A DNA stretch of 33,879 nucleotides, taken from positions 1-33,879 of the forward strand of contig CALINB010000024.1 in NCBI GenBank assembly GCA_938045325.1. The letters run 5' to 3'. The DNA is from an uncultured Rhodospirillales bacterium. Its GTDB lineage: Bacteria > Pseudomonadota > Alphaproteobacteria > Rhodospirillales > CALINB01. The first letter of the stretch is position 1. The number at the start of each line of letters is the position of its first letter. This document shows positions 7,520 to 14,236 of this stretch, piece by piece. The notes under the pieces were generated by a model. The model saw only the letters and a list, made by a program, of their open reading frames with translations. It did not search any database and was not told where the DNA came from. The position numbers and the translations under genes were made by a program.

Positions 7520-8389
7520 ATGTCAGCAGAATTGAACAAGCGATTGAAAGACCGCCTCGCCAAGCGCGACGCCATGGTTGTGGCGGGGTGTCCGAATGCC
7601 TTGACCGCGCGCCTCGTTGAGGACCTCGGCTACGAGGCGATTTACGTCACCGGCGCAGGCGTGACCAACATGAACCTCGGCATGCCCGATCTCAGCTTTA
7701 TTACGCTTGATATGTTATGCGACGTCACCGCGGCGATGAGCGATTGCACCAACCTGCCGATCATCGTCGACGCCGACACCGGCTTCGGCAACGCGGTCAA
7801 CACGGAATACACGGTGAAGCGCCTCGAGCGCGCCGGCGCGAGCTGCATTCAAATCGAAGATCAGTTGTTCCCGAAAAAGTGCGGTCACTTCGCCGGGAAA
7901 GCAGTGGTCGAAAAAGAAGAATGGCTCAACAAAATCAAAGCCGCGGTCAACGCGCGCAGCGATGAAAACCTGATGATCATGGCGCGCACGGATGCGCGTG
8001 CCTGCACCAGCTTTGAAGACGCCGCCGACCGGGCACGCTCGGCCCATGAGGCGGGCGCGGACTTCCTTTTTGTCGAGGCGCCGCAGTCGCTGGAAGAAAT
8101 TAAAGAGATTCCGAAAATTGCCGATGCCCCCTTCATGATCAACTTGGTCTACGGCGGCAAGACACCGATCCTGAGCCGGGAAGAACTCGCCGAGATGGGT
8201 TATGCCATGACCTTGTACGCAAATGCCGGTTTGCAATCGGCCGTGCAGGGCATGAATAAAGTGTTGGGGCATATTTTGAAAACCGGCTCCATCGACGGTG
8301 TCTTGGATGATGTCTGCACTTTTGAAGTGCGGCAAAATACAGTCAATAAACCGTACTACGACGAACTCGAACAGAAATACGCGGAATAA
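7520..8389 (+). CDS. Isocitrate lyase/PEP mutase superfamily lyase (methylisocitrate- or dimethylmalate-lyase-like)
   Basis: A 289-residue member of the isocitrate lyase/phosphoenolpyruvate mutase superfamily. These enzymes cleave 2-hydroxy diacids or triacids to pyruvate or glyoxylate plus a carboxylate, or hydrolyse or transfer at oxaloacetate-like substrates. The ATG at 7520 is preceded at good spacing by GAGGGAG. Motifs are VDADTGFG (83-90, Mg-binding Asps 84 and 86), QIEDQ (111-115), the signature KKCGH (119-123, with C121 the usual acid/base of true lyases) and ARTDA (155-159). The presence of KKCGH favours a C-C lyase over a mutase or hydrolase. The short length fits the methylisocitrate/2,3-dimethylmalate lyase class rather than the long glyoxylate-cycle isocitrate lyase. 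It is followed 14 bases later by an MmgE/PrpD gene in the same operon, a pairing seen in methylcitrate-type pathways. Confidence 0.85.
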   Translation: MSAELNKRLKDRLAKRDAMVVAGCPNALTARLVEDLGYEAIYVTGAGVTNMNLGMPDLSFITLDMLCDVTAAMSDCTNLPIIVDADTGFGNAVNTEYTVKRLERAGASCIQIEDQLFPKKCGHFAGKAVVEKEEWLNKIKAAVNARSDENLMIMARTDARACTSFEDAADRARSAHEAGADFLFVEAPQSLEEIKEIPKIADAPFMINLVYGGKTPILSREELAEMGYAMTLYANAGLQSAVQGMNKVLGHILKTGSIDGVLDDVCTFEVRQNTVNKPYYDELEQKYAE

Positions 8390-8403
8390 GGGGAGAGATC
8401 ATC

Positions 8404-9810
8404 ATGGTTAGCCACGCAGCAGCGCGTCCGGAAAATATCTACACCAAAGGCATGGCGCATTTCGCCGCCAACCTGAAATTCGAAGACATTCCCGAGGAGG
8501 TCCGCCACCGTGCGAAGCTTCTCATCCTCGATTCGCTCGGTTGCGGTTTGTATAGCCACGATCTCGAATGGAGCACGATTTTGCGCGAGACCCTCACCGA
8601 GATCGACGATACGCGCGTCGCCACCGTCTGGGGTACCAAACAAAAACTTTCGGTTGTGCACGCCGCCCTTTGTAACGGCACGCAAATTCAAGGCTTCGAA
8701 ATCGACGACGTGCACCGCGCGGGTGCGCTGCATGTCGGCGCCGTTACCTTGCCGCCGGTGATGGCGGTCGCGGAAATGGGCAAGGGTATGAGCGGCAAGG
8801 AGTTTCTCGCCTCCGCGATTGCCGGTTACGAGCTCGGCCCGCGGGTCGGTTTGTGCATGGGCAAGCAACATCTGGAGCAGGGCTGGCACACGGGCGGTAC
8901 CATCGGTGTGTTCTCGGCGGCCGGCGGCGCGATTCGCGCACTCGGCCTCACACCCGACCAAGCCGTGCACGCCATCGGCATGGCCGGCACGCAGGCATCC
9001 GCCCTCATGGCGGCGCAATTCGGTGCCATGGTGAAACGCATGCATGCGGGCAAATCCGCCGAAAGCGGCTTTTACGCGGCGCTTCTTGCGAAGAAAGGCT
9101 TTACGGGTATCACCGACGTGTTCGAAGCCGAATACGGCGGCTACTGCACGACGCTCTCACGCTCGCTGGATTTGTTTGATCGCACGCAGTTGACCAAAGG
9201 CCTCGGCAAGGACTGGGAGCTGATGCGGATCTTGCTGAAATTTTATTCCTGCGTCGCCAGTAACCACACGACACTGGACGCCATTCAAAACATGCAAGCC
9301 AAACATCCGTTCGGCCCGAACGACGTCGAGAAGATTTTGGTCAAGGGATCGAAATCGACCGTCGAGCACGTCGGTTGGGAATACCGCCCCGATGGCGTGA
9401 CGGCGTCACAACTGAACCTTGGGTTCTGTATCGCGACGTTGTTGATCGAGGGCGAATGCTTCGTCAATCAGTTCTCCGAGGACATCATCGACAATAAGGA
9501 ACGCATGGAACTCGCCAAAGTCGTCGAGTGCATGGAAGACCCGGAAATTACTGATTTGGGTGCCGACATGCGTCACAAAGTGCACGTCGAAGTCACACTC
9601 AAGGACGGCACGGTCATGAACGACACCGTCGAGAAGGCGCGCGGCAGCGAAGTGAACTTCGCCCCCGAAGAGCAAATCATCGGCAAGTTCAAATCCTTGG
9701 CCGCCAAATGCCTGTCCGACAGCCAAGCCGATAACTTGGCCAATGCGGTCTTGGACATGGAGAACCTCAAGGACGCCCAAGAGATCACTAAACTGATGAC
9801 GCCCGCTTAA
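8404..9810 (+). CDS. MmgE/PrpD family protein (copy 1, 'KRMH' subtype)
   Basis: A 468-residue MmgE/PrpD protein, the family of 2-methylcitrate dehydratase and cis-aconitate decarboxylase. A strong SD (GGGGAGAG) precedes the ATG. Expected active-site stretches are FEIDDVHRAGALHVG (98-112), GWHTGGTIG, the Lys-His motif VKRMHAG and KFYSCVASNHT. The KRxH form separates it from the five tandem copies downstream, which have KPLH, and groups it with the copy at 30354. The protein ends in LMTPA rather than in the AAE tail of those copies. Cotranscription with the lyase at 7520 suggests a dehydratase or hydratase step on the same hydroxy-acid substrate. It belongs to a different subfamily from the 19-30 kb array and is not a recent duplicate of it. 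Confidence 0.85.
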   Translation: MVSHAAARPENIYTKGMAHFAANLKFEDIPEEVRHRAKLLILDSLGCGLYSHDLEWSTILRETLTEIDDTRVATVWGTKQKLSVVHAALCNGTQIQGFEIDDVHRAGALHVGAVTLPPVMAVAEMGKGMSGKEFLASAIAGYELGPRVGLCMGKQHLEQGWHTGGTIGVFSAAGGAIRALGLTPDQAVHAIGMAGTQASALMAAQFGAMVKRMHAGKSAESGFYAALLAKKGFTGITDVFEAEYGGYCTTLSRSLDLFDRTQLTKGLGKDWELMRILLKFYSCVASNHTTLDAIQNMQAKHPFGPNDVEKILVKGSKSTVEHVGWEYRPDGVTASQLNLGFCIATLLIEGECFVNQFSEDIIDNKERMELAKVVECMEDPEITDLGADMRHKVHVEVTLKDGTVMNDTVEKARGSEVNFAPEEQIIGKFKSLAAKCLSDSQADNLANAVLDMENLKDAQEITKLMTPA

Positions 9811-9819
9811 AGCGCCGTC

Positions 9820-9918
9820 CCCTCTCCCTAACCCTCCCCGACAAGGGGGGAGGGAATGAAGCGCGAATGACATAAATATTTTCTCCCCCTCGATGGGGGA
9901 GGATTAAGGTGGGGGTGA
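9820..9918. repeat. Intergenic C-/G-tract inverted repeats
   Basis: Two imperfect stem-loops lie between convergent genes. One has arms rich in CCCTCCCC and GGGGGAGGG around an acaa loop (about 9828-9854). The second has CTCCCCCT and GGGGGAGG around cgat (about 9883-9903) and is followed by a GGTGGGGGTGAGA tail. This differs from the cctcaggatgagg repeats elsewhere in the window. It may also terminate transcripts arriving from both sides. Confidence 0.6.
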
Positions 9919-9942
9919 GAACGAAAAACTGATGCTGCCAGC

Positions 9943-10563
9943 TTAAGAAAAGTTGCTTTTAAGCGCGCGTTCGCGAAAGCGGTTCATCAGGCTTCTGAAT
10001 TCCTGACGTGTCATGCCGTAGTCGGTTATAAAACCTTTTGTATTTGGAACGAATAATCGCCTGAATAAGTGCTTGATAGGATGTTGATCAGTTGAGGGCA
10101 GAACGTCGAACGTAACTGAATCAATAAAACCAGTAAGGCCCCAGGAATCAGGGTATCTCACACCAGGAAGGATGGCTAAAGGCCAATGACTTATATAATA
10201 AATTAAATAATTTAGGATTAGGAAAGTATCGTTTGAATCAAATTTTATTGGCCTGCGATTTAAATCTGAAATTTGATCCCATCTATAATATTTCGGTCGG
10301 CCAAAAACACGGCCAACAGTAAATCCTTTGTATTGAAGGTGGAGAAAATGGCGCTCCATAAACGGCGCCCTCGCGAAGAACGCTGCACAAATTAAAAATA
10401 CGAAAAGGGTAATCCAATACCATTCTGGATTGCTGCCTGTGAGGCTGCCCCCAGGCGGGCTAATCAGCATGATTGCGGCGATAACGGCAAAGACGGTCGA
10501 CCAGCCCCAAAAATAACTTTTCGTCGGTCGTAAGGTTAGGCTGTGTGGCAGATCGTCTGGCAC
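9943..10563 (-). CDS. Hypothetical small membrane protein (two TM segments, PH-like tail)
   Basis: A 206-residue protein not recognised as a named family. Two hydrophobic segments near the N-terminus (about 19-35 and 49-65) are followed by a soluble part. GFTVGRVFGRPKYYRWDQI (80-98) resembles the start of bacterial PH-like domains found in YdbT-type membrane proteins, but this is only a visual impression. The start codon is GTG, beginning two bases after the stop of the selenoprotein gene, so it should be translationally coupled to it. Its DNA is visibly AT-richer than its neighbours (for example 10190-10330), which suggests later acquisition or relaxed constraint. Position makes a role in the selenoprotein module possible, and an unrelated hitch-hiker is equally possible. 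Confidence 0.6.
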   Translation of the reverse strand: MPDDLPHSLTLRPTKSYFWGWSTVFAVIAAIMLISPPGGSLTGSNPEWYWITLFVFLICAAFFARAPFMERHFLHLQYKGFTVGRVFGRPKYYRWDQISDLNRRPIKFDSNDTFLILNYLIYYISHWPLAILPGVRYPDSWGLTGFIDSVTFDVLPSTDQHPIKHLFRRLFVPNTKGFITDYGMTRQEFRSLMNRFRERALKSNFS

Positions 10564-10565
10564 GC

Positions 10566-11084
10566 TTAGTTTTTCGTCAGCGTTTCCATCACCGGGGTGA
10601 ACGCCTTATCGGCGACGGCTTCGAGCTCTTGCGCCGTCATGCTTTGGATCGGATGTTCGACCCACACGATTTCCGGATCGATGCCGAGGGTTTTCGCTTG
10701 GGACGCGGCGGCCACTTTAAATTCCGTGGTGGCGACGACCATGCCGGGAATGCCGAGTTTGTCGAGGTTGTTGATGTCATGCAAACTGCACGACGTACAG
10801 GAGCCTCAATCCGCTAAGGCGACGACCGCGACGTCCGCCTCCTTGACAATCGATTGCACGATATCGGGCGCTGCCGGCTTGCTGTTGCTCGCCTTGCGGT
10901 AGCGTTTGATCTTCATGCCCTGTGCGGTGAACCGGCTTTCCAGGTAATCGATGAATTCATCGCTGCGCTCTTTCGAGATATCCAGCAGCGCGATGGTCTT
11001 GCCGTTGAGATCGTCCGGCATGGGCACGCTTTTACGCGCGGATGTCGGCGCCTCGCTGGTCGGGTCTCGTAAAACGGTGCTCAT
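10566..11084 (-). CDS. UGSC-family selenoprotein, TGA-encoded Sec93
   Basis: One 172-codon frame contains a single in-frame TGA (10808-10806, codon 93) that I read as selenocysteine. The residues around it are ALAD-Sec-GSCTSC, exactly the Sec-Gly-Ser-Cys signature that names the UGSC (seleno)protein family known from marine metagenome surveys. Homology-like sequence continues in the same frame on both sides: SDEFIDYLESRF before, LDKLGIPGMVVATTEF and ADKAFTPVMETL after. A hairpin meeting bacterial SECIS rules lies 12-30 bases after the TGA. The fold is a small alpha/beta domain with the redox Sec at a strand end; Sec93, C96 and C99 are the likely reactive centre. SD-like GGGGAA precedes the ATG at 11084. 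It lies 36 bases downstream of a thioredoxin-fusion gene. Standard gene calling would give two pieces (10806-11084 and 10566-10784). The catalysed reaction is unknown. The sel genes it needs lie outside the window. Confidence 0.88.
10776..10794 (-). promoter_or_regulatory. Bacterial SECIS element
   Basis: In the mRNA the 19 bases fold as GUCGUGCA-GUU-UGCAUGAC: eight consecutive pairs (one G-U) closing a GUU loop whose first base is G. The loop starts 19 bases after the UGA. This fits the described bacterial SECIS rule of a short stem, a G at the top of the apical loop and a UGA-to-loop distance of about 16-37 bases. A competing 6-bp hairpin nearer the UGA (10788-10802) has an 11-base distance and fits less well. 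Confidence 0.75.
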
Positions 11085-11120
11085 AATGTATTCCCCGTTG
11101 GTTGCGCGTGAAACAGTCTA

Positions 11121-12557
11121 TCAGAATTCCAAGGTTACCGGTTGGATTTCTTCGCGGTTCCGTCCGCCGCTCCAGCCGCCGATGATCGCCGAGATCTGGC
11201 CCGCCGGGCCGCCGCAGCGCACGACGAGGATGCCATGATCGCGCCAGTATTTGGGCACGTCGCGGTCCGCGTTTTCTTCGCCGATGCCTTCGCCGATGCC
11301 TTGCGCGCCGCGAATGAGGTCCTTGCCGGGCCGGGTGGTGTATTTATGCAGCGCTTCCTCGATTTCCGCGCGGCCCCAGCCGTCCTTTTGGAAAACCCGG
11401 TAGTGTTCGGGCGAGATGGCGAGGATGACATTCGCTTTTTCCGCCAGCTTCGGATGGCCTTCGTTGACGAGCTGCATCGCCATGGAGCGCGCCAGCTCGT
11501 CGGCCGTGCGCGCCTTGTGATCGATGATACCGGTAAGGCCGTGACCGTGATGTAGTGTCACCGCGTTACTGCCCGGCTTGCAGCCGCGCGCGACATGCAG
11601 CGGCGTCCAGTCTTCATCGGTTTCGTCTTCCGGAAAGCAGTAGGTGTACTTGCCCGGATTGCCGAACACGGCGCGATCAATCTCCTGTGGCCGGCCGCCG
11701 CCGACATTGCGCACGATGAGTTGTAGCGCCCTGCCAATCGTGGCATTGGCGCGGTTGCCTTGGCCCAAGCAGTTGCCCTTGGCGTTCATGCCGATGGCCT
11801 TGGTGATCGGCCCGTTCACCACAATCACCGGCCCCGCGAAGTTGAGCGTGCACAGCACCCCGTGCAGGGCGAACTTCGGCAAGAGAGCGGCTTCGAGGCA
11901 GGCCAGCACGACCGGCATGTATTCCGGTTTACAGCCGGCCATAACCGCATTGATCGCAACCTTTTCCACGGTGCATTCGATCAGGTCCGGCGGCACGATG
12001 CCGACGACCTCGTTCGGGTCGCGGTCCGTGCCTTGCAGCATGCGGATGATGCGGTCGTCCGTCGGCGGCACGATGGGAAGACCGTCGGTCCAGCCCATGT
12101 CGAATGCGTATTCGACGTCGTCATGCCAATCGCTGATATCATGGCCTTTGGACGTAAAAGTTTTTTCGCCGTAACGCGCTTCAAGCTTTTCGGCGATGAA
12201 CGGCTCGATGCTTTTCGAGCCGCAGCCGGGCTGGTTTTCCGGCAAGCCGTCGCCGAGTTTGTTAATGCCGCTGACCGCTTGCCACTCGTCTCTATTCCAT
12301 CCAAATGTGCGCGAGGTTTCCTTGCCGTTCTCGACGCGAATCAGCGTCGGCACGAATTCGATGTCGTGGCGAAAGGATTGCTCCAAGGAGCGGTCGTCGA
12401 TCACGCCGTCGAGATTGTCCGGAAATGTCGGGTCGTCTTGGCTGTAAACCGTAAGCGCGCCGGCGTCCGACAATTGTTTAAGCACCGGCTGCACCAACTC
12501 GCACGTCGGGCAATCGCGTTTCACGACCGCAATCAATCCGTCTTGTTGTTTTGGCAT
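11121..12557 (-). CDS. Thioredoxin-domain fusion protein associated with UGSC selenoprotein
   Basis: A 478-residue two-part protein. Residues 1-100 look like a thioredoxin fold with the redox motif CPTC (16-19) and a cis-proline FVPTL (68-72). The larger part (about 140-478) begins YAFDMGWTDGLPIVPPTDD (150-168), a conserved opening of an uncharacterised domain that I recall next to or fused with UGSC proteins. Further conserved-looking stretches are AINAVMAGCKPEYMPVVLA (201-219), VVNGPITKAIGMN (246-258), NRANATIGRALQLI and the C-terminal VVRCGGPAGQISAIIGGW (445-462). Cysteines at 112, 209, 236 and 448 could participate in thiol chemistry. It is probably cytoplasmic, with no signal peptide. 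Position directly before the selenoprotein suggests that its CPTC site keeps Sec93 reduced, or that the two form one reductase. The chemistry of the large domain is unknown. Confidence 0.75.
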   Translation of the reverse strand: MPKQQDGLIAVVKRDCPTCELVQPVLKQLSDAGALTVYSQDDPTFPDNLDGVIDDRSLEQSFRHDIEFVPTLIRVENGKETSRTFGWNRDEWQAVSGINKLGDGLPENQPGCGSKSIEPFIAEKLEARYGEKTFTSKGHDISDWHDDVEYAFDMGWTDGLPIVPPTDDRIIRMLQGTDRDPNEVVGIVPPDLIECTVEKVAINAVMAGCKPEYMPVVLACLEAALLPKFALHGVLCTLNFAGPVIVVNGPITKAIGMNAKGNCLGQGNRANATIGRALQLIVRNVGGGRPQEIDRAVFGNPGKYTYCFPEDETDEDWTPLHVARGCKPGSNAVTLHHGHGLTGIIDHKARTADELARSMAMQLVNEGHPKLAEKANVILAISPEHYRVFQKDGWGRAEIEEALHKYTTRPGKDLIRGAQGIGEGIGEENADRDVPKYWRDHGILVVRCGGPAGQISAIIGGWSGGRNREEIQPVTLEF

Positions 12558-12595
12558 CGTAGGTCCTCCCGGATGCCGTTATGGCATCGTTATTC

Positions 12596-14092
12596 TTATA
12601 ATTTAGAAAACGCCGCGGCGTTGCGCCCGGCCAGCTGACCGAAGGTCGAGCCGCAGACGAGGCCGGTGCCGGAGGCGTAGTTATTATAATAAATGCCGCC
12701 GACGATTTCGCCCGCGCAGTAAAGCCCGGGGATGACGTGTCCCCATTTGTCCTCGACCTCGGCTTCGGTGGTCGCTTTGAGGCCGCCGAAGCAGAACGTC
12801 ACGCCGGTGGTAACCTGGAAGGCCTCGAACGGCGGTTCGTCGAGTTTCTGCGCCCAGTTAGTTTTCTCGATGGCGAGGCCCTTGGTCGCCTTGCCGTCAT
12901 GCACGGAGGGATCGAACGGGATGTCGTCCTGGCACGCCGCGTTAAACTCGTGCGCGGTTTTCAGGAACGCTTCCGGGTTCACGCCTTCGAGTTGCGGTGC
13001 AAGCTCTTCCAAGCTGTTGGCCGTCGCCTTAGTGACGCGGGTGACCCGGTATTCGTCGCGCACCAACGGCATCACTTTTTGATCGAGAATTTGCCAGGCG
13101 AACTGTTTCGGCTGTTGCAGCACTTCCGCGCCGTACTTCGCATACGTGAAGCTGTGGAAATCCAGGCCTTCATCCAAGAACCGTTCACCGTTCGCGTTCA
13201 CCAAAATCGAAAACGGATAATTATGTTTTTGGAATAGATCGCCCATGGTGATGTCACCGTAGGTCGGCGCGTTCACATCCCATTGCACCGAATGGCATGC
13301 CGACCAGTGACCGGCCGGCATCGCGCCGATGTCCAGCGCCATGTTGATGCCTTGGCCCATGTTGTAGCGGGTACCGCGCACCTTCGCGAGTTCCCACTTC
13401 GGGCCTAAGTAGCGCACCCGCATTTCCGGGTTGGATTCGAAGCTGCCGCAGGCGAGGATCACGGCCTTGGCTTCGCACTTGATGTATTCCCGGCCGTGGC
13501 GGAACACGACGCCTTTAACGCGGTCGCCGTCGTAGATGAGTTCCCACGCCGTCGCTTCGTACACCACGGGGATGTTCCGCTCCTCGAGAATTTTATGCCA
13601 GGTTTCGACCATCTGTGTGCCGCCGCCCCAGACGCAGGCCGCAACGCCGCCGAAAATTTTGATCTTGCCGCCGACGGTGTAAGACTGGCGGCGCAGGTTC
13701 AGCGCAAAACGCATGCCGTATTCGCGCATACGAATAAGCGACTCGCGGCTTTGGCGCACCAGAATTTCGACCATGTCCGCATCGCAGCGGTAATCGGACA
13801 TGGTGAACAAATCATCGAAGTAACGGTCTTCGTCGTAAACGCCGACCTCGACGTTTTTGCGTTCTTCATCGGTGATGTCGACAACCAGCGGTTCCAAATC
13901 TTCCATGGTGGAATAGGGGAAACGCAACGCGCCGCCGGTAAAGGCGGTGTTGCCGCCGCGGTCATCAAGCGGGGCGGATTCCAGCATCAGGACCTTGGCG
14001 CCTTCGAGGTGGGCCGCCATGGCGGCGTTCGAGGCGGCATTGCCCGCGCCGATCACGATGACGTCGATATTTTTCAGGTCCAGATTTGCCAT
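12596..14092 (-). CDS. FAD-dependent oxidoreductase, TcuA/fumarate-reductase flavoprotein-like
   Basis: A 498-residue flavoprotein of the fumarate reductase/succinate dehydrogenase superfamily, closest by eye to FAD-dependent tricarballylate dehydrogenase (TcuA) proteins. The dinucleotide-binding motif VIGAGNAASNAA spans about 13-24, with the ribose-binding acidic residue E38. GGNTAFTGGALRF (46-58) is the FAD-contacting loop typical of the group. AVILACGSFESN marks the second FAD segment. GLYCAGEIVGG followed by YNNYASGTGLVCGSTFG marks the C-terminal FAD closure. No TcuB-type Fe-S electron-transfer partner is adjacent. It leads the minus-strand operon: 38 bases downstream is the thioredoxin fusion, then the selenoprotein. 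Substrate inference: a di- or tricarboxylate oxidised to its enoate, or the reverse. A direct electron link to the selenoprotein is speculative. Confidence 0.8.
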   Translation of the reverse strand: MANLDLKNIDVIVIGAGNAASNAAMAAHLEGAKVLMLESAPLDDRGGNTAFTGGALRFPYSTMEDLEPLVVDITDEERKNVEVGVYDEDRYFDDLFTMSDYRCDADMVEILVRQSRESLIRMREYGMRFALNLRRQSYTVGGKIKIFGGVAACVWGGGTQMVETWHKILEERNIPVVYEATAWELIYDGDRVKGVVFRHGREYIKCEAKAVILACGSFESNPEMRVRYLGPKWELAKVRGTRYNMGQGINMALDIGAMPAGHWSACHSVQWDVNAPTYGDITMGDLFQKHNYPFSILVNANGERFLDEGLDFHSFTYAKYGAEVLQQPKQFAWQILDQKVMPLVRDEYRVTRVTKATANSLEELAPQLEGVNPEAFLKTAHEFNAACQDDIPFDPSVHDGKATKGLAIEKTNWAQKLDEPPFEAFQVTTGVTFCFGGLKATTEAEVEDKWGHVIPGLYCAGEIVGGIYYNNYASGTGLVCGSTFGQLAGRNAAAFSKL

Positions 14093-14143
14093 GGTCTTTC
14101 CTCCCGGGGGTTTTGCTGGCGGCTCAGTGTTGATTTCATTGGT

Positions 14144-14219
14144 CTTTGGTTAACCCATGCGTCTCGAGTTGGCAAGATCACGCTATTGCCGTAATCTGGC
14201 CTCAACCAAAGCAACTCGA
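14144..14219. promoter_or_regulatory. Two interleaved inverted repeats in a divergent promoter region
   Basis: The 144 bases between divergent genes hold two perfect 8-bp dyads: CTTTGGTT (14144-14151) with AACCAAAG (14204-14211), and TCGAGTTG (14164-14171) with CAACTCGA (14212-14219). The right arms are directly adjacent while the left arms are 12 bases apart. They could be widely spaced operator halves controlling both transcripts. Regulator and function are unknown. Confidence 0.4.
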
Positions 14220-14236
14220 TCCAGGGAGTCCATGAC

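Noticed and set aside
10788-10802. CUGUAC-GUC-GUGCAG hairpin as the main SECIS
   Set aside because: It forms a perfect 6-bp stem, but its loop is only 11 bases from the UGA, short of the usual minimum. The overlapping 8-bp hairpin fits better.
10806-10808. TGA as a nonsense mutation splitting a pseudogene
   Set aside because: The frame is kept on both sides, the residues match the Sec-Gly-Ser-Cys signature and a SECIS-like hairpin sits at the right distance, so recoding is the better explanation.
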